DNA of 64,000 nucleotides from JANNBN01 sp031385545 (GTDB taxonomy: Bacteria > Actinomycetota > Acidimicrobiia > Acidimicrobiales > JANYDT01): the NCBI GenBank assembly GCA_031385545.1, contig JANNBN010000077.1, forward strand, positions 20,910-84,909, written 5' to 3'. Each line of letters begins with the position of its first letter. Position 1 is the first letter of the stretch. The position numbers were made by a program, and so were the translations under genes. Shown in pieces: positions 24,531 to 32,940 of this stretch. A model generated the notes under the pieces. The model ran no database searches. It had not been told where the DNA came from and saw nothing but the letters and a program-made list of their open reading frames with translations.

Positions 24531-25462
24531 TGCTTCTGGTGCCGCAGGCGTTGGATGGCGAACGCATCGACAAGGTCATTGCAACCATGGCCGAAGCGAC
24601 GCGCCAACAGGTTGCCGAAGCGATCGACGACGGCTCCGTCTCGGTCGGTGACGTCGTCGTGTCAAAGCCCTCCCGGCGCGTGCACGGCGGCGACGAGATC
24701 AACATCTCGGCCGATCTGCAGACTCCACTGATCGAGCTGACCGGTGATGCGTCAGTTCCCTTCTCCGTTGTGTACCAAGACGCCGACGTCATCGTGGTTG
24801 ATAAGCCCGCATACGTTGTGGTCCACCCCGGTACCGGGTCGCACACGGGCACGTTGGTGCAGGGGCTTCTCGCTCGGTTCGACGACCTTGCGAGGTTGGC
24901 GACCGGGGACCGTGCGCTGCGACCAGGAATCGTGCACCGGATCGACAAGGGCACTTCAGGGTTGCTGATGGTGGCTCGTTCGGCCGCCGCCACCGACGCG
25001 CTGCAAGCGCAATTGGCAGCGCACTCGGTCGAGCGTCGCTACGTCGCACTGGCGTGGGGATCGTTCGAGTCGAGTGCGGGCATGATTGACGCAGCCATCG
25101 GGCGCAGCACCGCAGACCCGACCAAGATGACCGTGTCGGCCGCAGGCCGCCCATCCATCACCCACTACACGGTCGAGCATGGGTTCTCCGAACCGGAGAT
25201 CGTCACGCTGGTCCGGTGTGAACTGGAAACGGGTCGAACACACCAGATCCGAGTGCACCTTGCGGCCATCGGTCATCCCGTCGTGGGCGACCCCATCTAC
25301 GGCGGCGCGAAGCGTTCCCTGCGCCTCGGTCGTCCGTTCCTCCACGCGCAGACGCTCGGGTTCGTGCACCCGACAACCGGGGAGAACCTCCGGTTCAACA
25401 GCGCACTCCCGGCTGACCTGGTGGCCGTGCTCGAAGGCCTCACGCCTCGCTGGGAGGGCTGA
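24527..25462 (+). CDS. rluD: RluD-type 23S rRNA pseudouridine synthase
   Basis: A 311-residue pseudouridine synthase. An N-terminal S4 RNA-binding domain (GERIDKVIA, then GDVVVSKPSRRVHGGDEI) precedes the catalytic domain with GIVHRIDKGTSGLLMVA, containing the nucleophilic aspartate, and ends with ELETGRTHQIRVHLAAIGHP. RluA-family enzymes modify several uridines of 23S rRNA; the RluD assignment rests on the S4 domain and synteny behind lspA. ATG 24527 overlaps the lspA stop. Confidence 0.92.
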   Translation: MMLLVPQALDGERIDKVIATMAEATRQQVAEAIDDGSVSVGDVVVSKPSRRVHGGDEINISADLQTPLIELTGDASVPFSVVYQDADVIVVDKPAYVVVHPGTGSHTGTLVQGLLARFDDLARLATGDRALRPGIVHRIDKGTSGLLMVARSAAATDALQAQLAAHSVERRYVALAWGSFESSAGMIDAAIGRSTADPTKMTVSAAGRPSITHYTVEHGFSEPEIVTLVRCELETGRTHQIRVHLAAIGHPVVGDPIYGGAKRSLRLGRPFLHAQTLGFVHPTTGENLRFNSALPADLVAVLEGLTPRWEG

Positions 25463-25499
25463 CACCGCCCGTAAGGGCGCGAAGTCGGTTAGCTGTCGG

Positions 25500-25958
25500 T
25501 TAGCTGTGCGCATGCTCGACCTGGACACGGCGGGCCGGAAGGCCCCGAGCCTGGTCCACCATGTCGGCAAGGGTGTAACCCTGCAGGTGCGATCTCATGT
25601 GGGTCCCGACCTCGCCCCACACCGTGAGGAGCACGCATTGCCCCTCATGGTCACATGCCCCGTTCTCGTGGGGATTGCCGAAATCGCCGGCCTGGATCGG
25701 ACCGTCGACCGCAGCGATGATCTCCGCCAGGCTGACCTCATCGGCCGGGCGCGCAAGCAGGTAGCCGCCGCCGACACCCCGTTTGGATTTCACCAACCCG
25801 GCTCCTTTGAGAGCGAGCAGGATCTGCTCAAGGTAAGGCTGCGGAAGGCCGGTGCGCTCAGCAACGTCGCGGACGGACTGCGGGCCGAGCGCGTCGACAT
25901 GGAGCGCCATCGACAACAATGCTCGGCTGGCGTAGTCGCCTCGGGTAGACACCTTCAC
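25500..25958 (-). CDS. Rrf2 family transcriptional regulator (IscR-like, two-cysteine)
   Basis: A 152-residue winged-helix regulator: KVSTRGDYASRALLSMALH, then the recognition region VRDVAERTGLPQPYLEQIL and the wing KSKRGVGGGYLLARP. IscR-type regulators hold an Fe-S cluster with three cysteines in a C-x5-C-x5-C pattern; here ACDHEGQC gives C-x5-C, but tryptophan occurs where the third cysteine would be expected nearby. It may bind a different cluster or sense redox through two thiols. The GTG at 25958 is preferred; a longer reading runs through the opposite gene's repeat tract. It is divergent from bpa with only 33 bp between starts. Confidence 0.85.
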   Translation of the reverse strand: MKVSTRGDYASRALLSMALHVDALGPQSVRDVAERTGLPQPYLEQILLALKGAGLVKSKRGVGGGYLLARPADEVSLAEIIAAVDGPIQAGDFGNPHENGACDHEGQCVLLTVWGEVGTHMRSHLQGYTLADMVDQARGLPARRVQVEHAHS

Positions 25959-25991
25959 GTCTGGTGACTCTAGAGCGGATGCTCGCCTACC

Positions 25992-26663
25992 ATGCGTCAA
26001 CCTATGAGCGACTTTTCCAAAACCGATGGCGACCAGTCCTCCGGGGCGCCGCAAGGCGATCCCAACGATCCCACTCACGCCCCAGACGCCACAGACGCCA
26101 CAGACGCCACAGACGCCACAGACGCCACTGCGCACACGAGCACCGATCCAACGGTCATCGTTCCCTCCGAAGTGATGTCCGTCGAACCTGCTGCTGCCCA
26201 AGTGCCGACCGAGACGGTCTCTGAGCCAGGGAAGGTCATGCGTATCGGGTCCATGATCAAGCAGTTGCTCGAAGAGGTGCGTCAGGCTCCGCTGGACGAG
26301 AGCAGCCGCGCACGTCTCTCCGAGATCTACGAGACGTCCATCAAGGAGCTGTCGACGGCGCTCAGCCCCGACCTCCGTGACGAACTCAACTCATTGGCTT
26401 CACCGTTCGGTGACCAGGTTCCGTCGGAGTCCGAACTCCGCATCGCGCAGGCACAGTTGGTCGGGTGGCTTGAGGGCTTGTTCCACGGGATACAGGCCAC
26501 CCTCATGGCGCAGCAGATGGCTGCGCAGGCGCAACTCGCCCAGATGCGCGCTCAGATGCAGGGCCAGCCGGGTCTGCCTCCGGGCATGGTGCCGGGTGCG
26601 GCTTCTGGGTTCGCACCCCGTCCTGACGGAGGGCCTGACTCCCGACCCGGCGTCTATCTGTAG
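25992..26663 (+). CDS. bpa: bacterial proteasome activator Bpa
   Basis: A 223-residue homologue of the mycobacterial ATP-independent proteasome activator (Rv3780 family). The core is strongly conserved: KVMRIGSMIKQLLEEVRQAP, then SELRIAQAQLVGWLEGLFHG and LMAQQMAAQAQLAQM. The C-terminus ends GVYL, a hydrophobic-Tyr-X tail of the kind that docks into the 20S proteasome alpha ring. This implies a 20S proteasome elsewhere in the genome. The N-terminal 80 residues are disordered and include five DAT repeats. ATG 25992 or ATG 26004 (MSDFSK) may be the start. The proximity to an Rrf2 regulator suggests possible redox control. Confidence 0.92.
   Translation: MRQPMSDFSKTDGDQSSGAPQGDPNDPTHAPDATDATDATDATDATAHTSTDPTVIVPSEVMSVEPAAAQVPTETVSEPGKVMRIGSMIKQLLEEVRQAPLDESSRARLSEIYETSIKELSTALSPDLRDELNSLASPFGDQVPSESELRIAQAQLVGWLEGLFHGIQATLMAQQMAAQAQLAQMRAQMQGQPGLPPGMVPGAASGFAPRPDGGPDSRPGVYL
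26083..26127 (+). repeat. five tandem 9-bp repeats in bpa
   Basis: The unit CAGACGCCA is repeated five times without a mismatch, coding for D-A-T repeats in the disordered N-terminal part of Bpa. The unit length is a multiple of three, so changes in copy number would not break the frame. Confidence 0.95.
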
Positions 26664-26670
26664 TCTCGTC

Positions 26671-26693
26671 ACCCGCGGGTCACATCGATGTGA
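26671..26693. promoter_or_regulatory. two adjoining palindromes upstream of dnaE
   Basis: ACCCGCGGGT (26671-26680) and TCACATCGATGTGA (26680-26693) are both perfect palindromes and share one base. They lie 8 bp after the bpa stop and about 53 bp before dnaE. They may be operators for dimeric regulators or a small structured transcript end. No regulator could be assigned. Confidence 0.45.
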
Positions 26694-26745
26694 TTTCTGA
26701 GAAGTCTGATTCGTTCCGCCGGCTGAATCGAGGGAGGGAGGCCAC

Positions 26746-29700
26746 ATGAATGCGTCGTTCACGCATCTGCATCTGCATACCGAGTTCTCGATGCTCGACG
26801 GTGCCGCCCGGATCGACGAGGTCGTTGCAGCTGCGCGAGCAGACGGCCAACCGGCGATCGGCATCACCGATCACGGCAACATGTACGGCGTCCTCGACTT
26901 CTACAAGGCCTGCAACAAACAGGGGATCACCCCCATCATCGGGACCGAGGCCTACATGGCAGCGGACTCTCGTCACGAACGACCCCGCCGTACCGGGCGC
27001 GAGGACGATGGCGGGGGAGGCGACGCCGGGAACAAGCTGTACTACCACCTCACGCTTCTGGCCGAAAACAATGTCGGCTATCGCAACCTGTTGCAGCTGT
27101 CGTCGCTGGCTTACCTGGAGGGGTACTACTACAAGCCCCGCATGGACTGGGAGCTGTACGAGCGGTATCACGAGGGCATCATTGCAACCACGGGCTGCCT
27201 CGGCGGCGTTGTACTGCAAGCTCTGATGTCCGGAAACGACCAGTTGGCACTGGAACGAGCTGCTCGGTTGCAGGACATCTTCGGCCGTGACAATTTGTTC
27301 GTCGAGATCCAGGACCACGGCATCCCCGAACAGCATCAGACCAACCCCAAGCTCATCGAGATCGCCAAGAAGATCAAAGCGCCGTTGCTTGCCACCAACG
27401 ACAGCCACTACACGCACCGCGAAGACTCGGTCGCCCACGATGCGTTGCTCTGTGTACAGACGGGCTCGCTGATGGATGACCCCAAGCGGTTCAGGTTCCA
27501 CGGAAACGAGCACTACCTCAAGTCAGCCGCGGAAATGCGCAAGCTGTTCAGCCACTGGGAATCGGCTTGTGACAACACGCTGTGGATCGCAGAACGCGCG
27601 AAGGTGCAGATCGAGTTCGGCCGCACGGACCTCCCCGAGTTTCCGTTGCCAGCAGGCTTCACCACTCAAGAGCAATACCTCCGGCACCTGGTCTACGAAG
27701 GTGCCTCCGCCCGGTACAGCCTGCCGTTCGCAGCTGGTGTCACCGAGCGCATCGACTACGAGCTTGGTGTCATCGAAGAGATGGGCTTCAGTGCCTACTT
27801 CCTGATCGTCTGGGACCTCATCAAGCACGCCAAGGACAATGGCATTCGGGTCGGGCCTGGCCGCGGCAGCGCTGCAGGCAGCGCTGTTTCGTACTGCCTG
27901 CGCATCGTCGACCTCGACCCCATCAAGTACGACCTCCTTTTCGAGCGATTCCTCAACCCGGGTCGCAAGCAGATGCCCGACATCGACATGGACTTCGACG
28001 AGCGCTACCGCTCCGAGATGATTCGATATGCCGCGGAGCGGTATGGGTGGGACCACGTTGCCCAGATCGTGACGTTCTCCACCATCAAGGCTCGCGCTGC
28101 TGTCCGCGACGCTGCCCGGGTACTCGGATATCCGTATTCGGTCGGAGACAAGGTGGCCAAGTCGATGCCTCCTTTGGTGATGGGTAGAGACACACCTTTG
28201 TATGCATGCTTAGCGCCACATCCGAAGTTCGAAGACGGGTACAAGATGGCCGCAGACCTGCGGTCCATGTACGCCGTTGACCCCGATGTGAAGCGGGTGG
28301 TCGATGTTGCCAAAGGGCTTGAAGGGCTCCGCCGTCAGGATGGCATCCACGCAGCTGCTGTCGTGATCACCCGTCAGCCTCTGACCGAATACCTGCCCAT
28401 CCAGCGCAAGCCAGTTTCGGGCGGAAACATCGAAGACGCACCAATCGTTACCCAGTACGAAATGCATGGTGTCGAGGAACTCGGCCTGCTGAAGATGGAC
28501 TTCCTCGGTCTGCGGAATCTGTCGGTCATCGATCGGGCCATCGATCTCATCCAGAACTCAACCGGTGTCCGGGTCGACATCGACAGGGTTCCGCTCGACG
28601 ACGAGAAGACCTACGAGATGCTTCGCCGCGGAGACTCCATCGGTGTCTTCCAGCTCGAAGGTGGGCCGATGCGCTCATTGATGCGTTCGCTCGCCCCGAC
28701 CAGCTTCAACGACGTCGCTGCACTCGTTGCGCTGTACCGGCCCGGTCCGATGGCGGCCAACATGCACAACGACTACGCCGATCGGAAGAACGGCCGCAAG
28801 CCGATCGAGTACTTCCACCCTGACGCGGCCGAGTTGCTTGCCGACACCCAGGGCCTGATGATCTATCAGGAGTCCATGATGCGTGTCGCGCAGCGCTTCG
28901 CCGGCTACTCCCTGGAAGAAGCCGACAATCTCCGCAAGGCAGCCGGCAAGAAGATCCGCGAAGTCATGGCGACGGAGCGGCAGAAGTTCGTCGACGGTTG
29001 TGCCGCCACCGGTTATGGCGCAACGCTCGGCACCAAGATCTTCGACATCATCGAACCGTTCGCCGACTACGCGTTCAACAAGAGCCACTCGTTCGGGTAC
29101 GGCTTCGTCAGCTACCAGACCGCATGGCTGAAAGCCAACCATCCGGGCGAGTATCTGGCGGCACTGCTGACCAGCGTCAAGGACGACAAAGACAAGACTG
29201 CGGTCTACCTTTCCGAGTGCCGCAGCATGAACCTGTCGGTCCTGGTCCCCGACATCAATCACTCGCTCTCGGACTTCAGCGTCGATGGTGCAACAATCCG
29301 TTTCGGGTTGTCTGCTGTCCGCAACGTCGGCGAAGGTCTCGTCGCACAGGTCGTAGAGGAGCGAACCGCCGATGGTCCGTTCGTCGACTTCTACGACTTC
29401 GTGCGCCGGGTGCCAGTGCCCGTACTCAACAAGCGCAGCATCGAATCGCTGATCAAAGGCGGTGCTTTCGACTCGATGGGCTCGCCTGGATCACATCCTC
29501 GCCGCGGGCTGATGGACGTGTACGAGACGATCATCGATCGTGTCGTCGCTCGCCGCCGTGAGGAAGAGATCGGAGTGATGAGCCTGTTCGGTGAGCCCGA
29601 GGCTGACGGGTCTGGCGAGGGTTTCGACGACGCCCGTGTCGAGATTCCGCAGCACCCATGGGACAAGATGCTGCAACTCGGGTTCGAAAAGGAGATGCTC

Positions 29701-30306
29701 GGGTTGTACGTCAGCGACCACCCGCTCCTCGGAGCCTCGGCCGTGCTGCGCCGCTATACGGACTGCACCATCACTGAACTTCGCGAAATGACCGCGGATC
29801 CTGCTGCCGGATGGAACGAGCGCAATGCCGATCTGAAGACGGTCGCTGGCATCATCACCGGCCTCCAGCGCAAGTACACCAAGGCCGGCGACCTGATGGG
29901 TGTCTTCACCATCGAGGATCTCGAGTCCGCCATCGAAGTGATGGTGTTCCCGAAGACCATGCTTGAGTGCAACCACGCGCTCGCCGAAGACGCACTGATC
30001 GTGGTCAAGGGCCGGCTCGACCACCGAGACGATGTGCCGAAGCTGATCGCGATGACCGTTGCCCGTCTCGAAGTCAGCCTTGACGGAGGCGGCCCGCCCC
30101 TTCGGTTGCAGCTTCCGACACACCTCGACGAAGGTCGAGTCGTTGATCTGAAAGGTGTGCTGCTGAACTATCCGGGTGATTCCGACGTTTTCGTTCACTT
30201 CGGACGGCAGGTGATGCGGCTCCCGACCGCGTACCGCGTCAACTACGGCAAGGAGCTCACGGCCGAACTGCTGGTGCTGCTCGGGTCCGAAGCGATCATC
30301 TCCTGA
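26746..30306 (+). CDS. dnaE: DNA polymerase III alpha subunit DnaE
   Basis: The replicative polymerase catalytic subunit, 1186 residues. The PHP domain starts FTHLHLHTEFSMLDGAARID and keeps ITDHGNMYG; it has a Gly/Asp-rich insert near residues 80-95. The polymerase core shows GPGRGSAAGSAVSYCL and PDIDMDFDERYR, which carry the catalytic aspartates, followed by the thumb, fingers and NKSHSFGYGFVSYQTAWLKA. After the HhH region comes an OB domain (AGIITGLQRKYTKAGDLM). The strong ribosome site GAGGGAGGGAGG sits just before ATG 26746. Its position near lspA and rluD is typical of actinobacterial dnaE1, the main replicase. Confidence 0.98.
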   Translation: MNASFTHLHLHTEFSMLDGAARIDEVVAAARADGQPAIGITDHGNMYGVLDFYKACNKQGITPIIGTEAYMAADSRHERPRRTGREDDGGGGDAGNKLYYHLTLLAENNVGYRNLLQLSSLAYLEGYYYKPRMDWELYERYHEGIIATTGCLGGVVLQALMSGNDQLALERAARLQDIFGRDNLFVEIQDHGIPEQHQTNPKLIEIAKKIKAPLLATNDSHYTHREDSVAHDALLCVQTGSLMDDPKRFRFHGNEHYLKSAAEMRKLFSHWESACDNTLWIAERAKVQIEFGRTDLPEFPLPAGFTTQEQYLRHLVYEGASARYSLPFAAGVTERIDYELGVIEEMGFSAYFLIVWDLIKHAKDNGIRVGPGRGSAAGSAVSYCLRIVDLDPIKYDLLFERFLNPGRKQMPDIDMDFDERYRSEMIRYAAERYGWDHVAQIVTFSTIKARAAVRDAARVLGYPYSVGDKVAKSMPPLVMGRDTPLYACLAPHPKFEDGYKMAADLRSMYAVDPDVKRVVDVAKGLEGLRRQDGIHAAAVVITRQPLTEYLPIQRKPVSGGNIEDAPIVTQYEMHGVEELGLLKMDFLGLRNLSVIDRAIDLIQNSTGVRVDIDRVPLDDEKTYEMLRRGDSIGVFQLEGGPMRSLMRSLAPTSFNDVAALVALYRPGPMAANMHNDYADRKNGRKPIEYFHPDAAELLADTQGLMIYQESMMRVAQRFAGYSLEEADNLRKAAGKKIREVMATERQKFVDGCAATGYGATLGTKIFDIIEPFADYAFNKSHSFGYGFVSYQTAWLKANHPGEYLAALLTSVKDDKDKTAVYLSECRSMNLSVLVPDINHSLSDFSVDGATIRFGLSAVRNVGEGLVAQVVEERTADGPFVDFYDFVRRVPVPVLNKRSIESLIKGGAFDSMGSPGSHPRRGLMDVYETIIDRVVARRREEEIGVMSLFGEPEADGSGEGFDDARVEIPQHPWDKMLQLGFEKEMLGLYVSDHPLLGASAVLRRYTDCTITELREMTADPAAGWNERNADLKTVAGIITGLQRKYTKAGDLMGVFTIEDLESAIEVMVFPKTMLECNHALAEDALIVVKGRLDHRDDVPKLIAMTVARLEVSLDGGGPPLRLQLPTHLDEGRVVDLKGVLLNYPGDSDVFVHFGRQVMRLPTAYRVNYGKELTAELLVLLGSEAIIS

Positions 30307-30476
30307 TCGGGCGACCGTTTCGCCGACGAGATCGGCCGTACCCGATGCCTGAGTCGATCACACGTGGAAGTGCACTGCCCCGAGGGCGGTAGACTGGAAT
30401 CCAAGTAACTCGTCTGGGCCCGCCGCAGGCATCGCTTGCGGTCTTCCCAGGCCCCCGGGCTGGAGTGGCCGATCAC

Positions 30477-31154
30477 ATGGCGATGGACGTCGAAACAAAG
30501 GACTGCACAGCGCTCAGCGATGCCGAACTGGGCGAATTTGCCGACATGACCGAAGGCGGCCCAGCCGGCTTCGATATCGGCCTGCTCTCCAAGCAACGCG
30601 ACTTGTGGGTTTTGGTGACCCAGGTTCGTGACGCCGAGAAACTCATGGGATACGGGTTCTGCACCCTGGAACGCATCGGTGGCACGCCGTGCGTCCTGGT
30701 CGGTCTGGCCAGTGTCAGGCGGAATGCAAAACGCGAGACTGCCCTGAAGACCATGATCTGGGACATGCTTCGCCGCTCCCTGCTCGCGTTTCCTGACGAG
30801 GACGTGCTGGTCGGTACCCGGATGATCGATCCTGGCGCCTACGCAAGCTTCAAAGGCCTCGATGAGATCGTGCCCCGGCCTGACCACAAGGCTTCTGGTG
30901 AAGAGCGCGCGTGGGGCAGGCGGCTCGCCAAGCGTTTCGGTGCGGAACACCGTGTCGATGACCGTTCGTTCACAATCCAGGGCGACGATTCACCGGCGCC
31001 GGTACTGGACCACGAGACGCTCAAACCCGAATCGATCAACCCCGAAGTCGCAGCGTTCTTCTCCCCGCTCGACCATAAGCGGGGCGACAGCATCGTCACC
31101 TTCGGCTGGGCGATGGCCGAGGAACTTGTCGCACGGCGCGACAAGGGCATCTGA
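30477..31154 (+). CDS. uncharacterised protein, possibly GNAT-like fold
   Basis: A 225-residue soluble protein without a family I recognise with confidence. The middle part (LWVLVTQVRDAEKLMGYGFC, then GTPCVLVGLASVRRNAKRET and EDVLVGTRMIDPGAYASF) has the alternating strands and central helix pattern seen in GNAT acetyltransferases, but no clear acetyl-CoA loop. No signal peptide or membrane segment. ATG 30477 was chosen; GTG 30465 and ATG 30483 are in frame. The 170 bp before it after dnaE contain no recognisable element. The patatin gene follows 21 bp later on the same strand, so the two may form an operon. Confidence 0.7.
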   Translation: MAMDVETKDCTALSDAELGEFADMTEGGPAGFDIGLLSKQRDLWVLVTQVRDAEKLMGYGFCTLERIGGTPCVLVGLASVRRNAKRETALKTMIWDMLRRSLLAFPDEDVLVGTRMIDPGAYASFKGLDEIVPRPDHKASGEERAWGRRLAKRFGAEHRVDDRSFTIQGDDSPAPVLDHETLKPESINPEVAAFFSPLDHKRGDSIVTFGWAMAEELVARRDKGI

Positions 31155-31175
31155 CCCGATCGGGTCACTCCACAC

Positions 31176-32210
31176 ATGCGGTCGGCTGATGCGTTGTCAG
31201 CGACCGCTTCCGAGACCCATCGCCGCGTCGGTCTGGTGCTGGGCGCAGGCGGCATGGTCGGCCTGGCCTACCACGCCGGCGTTCTCCGAGCACTCGACCG
31301 TCACAGCGGTCTGACACCGACGAGGGTCGACGTCGTCGTCGGCACCAGCGCCGGTTCCATTGCAGCTGCGTACCTGCGCTCCGGCTATTCCGCCGACGAG
31401 CTGTGGCAACTTGCGCTTGGCACCCACCCGGCGATGGAGGCCCTCGGAAGCACGCCGTCGGAACGACGCGCTGCCACTGCGTTCACCCCTTCGTTCGCTA
31501 CGCCCAGCCAGTTTGTCGGGCGGGTGATGGGCGCTGGGCTTGCCGTCGTCCGGTCGGTCGCCAGATTGCCGACACCACGGGTCCCGGAGCGTCTTCATCC
31601 GCTCCTCAACGGTGGCCTGTTCACCATGGAACGGGCGGCGCAGCGCTTCGACGCAGACCTCGTCACCGGTTGGCCTTCGGAGGAAACCGCAATTTGTGCC
31701 GTGGATCTTGGGAGCGGAAGACGGACGGTGTTCGGTCCGGACGAGTCGCCGGTGTCGTTGTCCGACGCGGTGGTGGCTTCCTGCTCGATTCCGGGGTTCT
31801 ACGTGCCGAAGCGAACCGGCGGCCGGACGTATGTCGACGGGGGAGTGCATTCCCCGACCAACCTCGACGTTGCGGCGCGGCTTGGGTGTGACCTCATTGT
31901 CGGCGTGGCACCCATGGCGTACGACCCGAACGACGACGTTGCTCCCTGGGTGCGGGTTGCTCGTCGTATCGGCCATGGATCGCTGCGCAACGAAGCCAGG
32001 ATCGCCCGGGCACGAGGCGCAGAGGTGCTCCTCATCCGCCCCACCATGCAGGATATCGAGGTGCAAGGTATCAACTTCATGCGTGCGTCGGGCGCCGAGC
32101 CCGTGGCCCGAATCGCGTACGAAACGGTCAGCCGACTCCTCGAAACCGATCGGTTCCGGCTGACCCTGGACGAGTTGGGTCAGCGCAGCAGCGCAACGGC
32201 TGTTTTGTAG
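31176..32210 (+). CDS. patatin-like phospholipase
   Basis: A 344-residue serine acyl hydrolase with a Ser-Asp dyad. The oxyanion loop is GLVLGAGGMVGLAYHAGVL, the nucleophile elbow VVVGTSAGSIAAAYLRSG (serine near residue 58) and the catalytic aspartate in YVDGGVHSPTNLD. The enzyme likely releases fatty acids from membrane lipids or storage lipids. No signal peptide is visible, so a cytoplasmic or membrane-associated role is expected. Its last 31 bp overlap the convergent gene on the other strand. Confidence 0.92.
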   Translation: MRSADALSATASETHRRVGLVLGAGGMVGLAYHAGVLRALDRHSGLTPTRVDVVVGTSAGSIAAAYLRSGYSADELWQLALGTHPAMEALGSTPSERRAATAFTPSFATPSQFVGRVMGAGLAVVRSVARLPTPRVPERLHPLLNGGLFTMERAAQRFDADLVTGWPSEETAICAVDLGSGRRTVFGPDESPVSLSDAVVASCSIPGFYVPKRTGGRTYVDGGVHSPTNLDVAARLGCDLIVGVAPMAYDPNDDVAPWVRVARRIGHGSLRNEARIARARGAEVLLIRPTMQDIEVQGINFMRASGAEPVARIAYETVSRLLETDRFRLTLDELGQRSSATAVL

Positions 32211-32854
32211 CAATAGCCGTTCGTCGGTTCGCTCAGCGAGAGCAGCAGCCGACGCGGATAGAACCCGATTACCTGAGCAAGTGACCGTCCGGCAACAGGG
32301 CTGTCCGGCAGCCAGTCCAGACGCTGGTTGACCCGAGCGTCGTCGACGGGCAGCTGATAGGTGTACGTCCGCCATCGGAACCGCACAGCCGTCCCCCGGT
32401 CCGTGACGGTGACTGCAAGGTCGGACTCGGGTTCGACCAGGCTCACAGCGCTGGTGGTGCTGCCAATGGCCCACATCGGAAGGGCAGGTCCTTCGCAGCC
32501 GAAGAGGGGTCTCCCGGACCGGTGTTGCAGCGGGATGAGTGTTTTGTCTATCTGGCGGGCGGACATATGACCGACCCGCCGGAGTGGTGCGTGCAGAACG
32601 GTGTCCTCGGGCGGCTGCGCCCCGTCTGCATCGAGATCCAAGCCGATCTGTCCGAGCGCGACATCTCCGTATCGGGGAGCGAGTTCGCGTTGCGCAGGCG
32701 CGTCATGACGCATCCTGACAAACGCTCCCGACCCGAGATCCACGCCGTAGGTGAGGTGCTTCGAAGGTGCCAGGACCAAGACATGCATCGCTGCTCCCGG
32801 AACGTTCGGCCGGGCTTCTCCACGGGGTGGTTTGAGCGCACTTCGCATGAGCAC
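32180..32854 (-). CDS. uncharacterised protein
   Basis: A protein of up to 224 residues with no family I recognise. It has a mixed alpha/beta composition, no membrane segment and two C-terminal stretches with a beta pattern (RFRWRTYTYQLPV and VIGFYPRRLLLSLSEP). The start is uncertain: ATG 32854, 32848 or 32788 (MHVLVLAPSKHL) are all in frame; the last gives 202 residues with a better-looking N-terminus. Its end overlaps the patatin gene convergently by 31 bp. Amino-acid use looks like real coding sequence. Confidence 0.6.
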   Translation of the reverse strand: MLMRSALKPPRGEARPNVPGAAMHVLVLAPSKHLTYGVDLGSGAFVRMRHDAPAQRELAPRYGDVALGQIGLDLDADGAQPPEDTVLHAPLRRVGHMSARQIDKTLIPLQHRSGRPLFGCEGPALPMWAIGSTTSAVSLVEPESDLAVTVTDRGTAVRFRWRTYTYQLPVDDARVNQRLDWLPDSPVAGRSLAQVIGFYPRRLLLSLSEPTNGYCYKTAVALLR

Positions 32855-32940
32855 TTATGATGATCGATGCACCAACCGGTGTGGTGGATACCCCGTGTAC
32901 TTATTGTGTGCCCAGCCGTGCGAGTTGTGGACGTTTTGAG

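Noticed and set aside
25959..26201. N-terminal extension of the Rrf2 regulator with CGVCGVCG repeats
   Set aside because: The cysteine repeat is only the antisense reading of the DAT repeat in bpa. The regulator starts naturally at GTG 25958.
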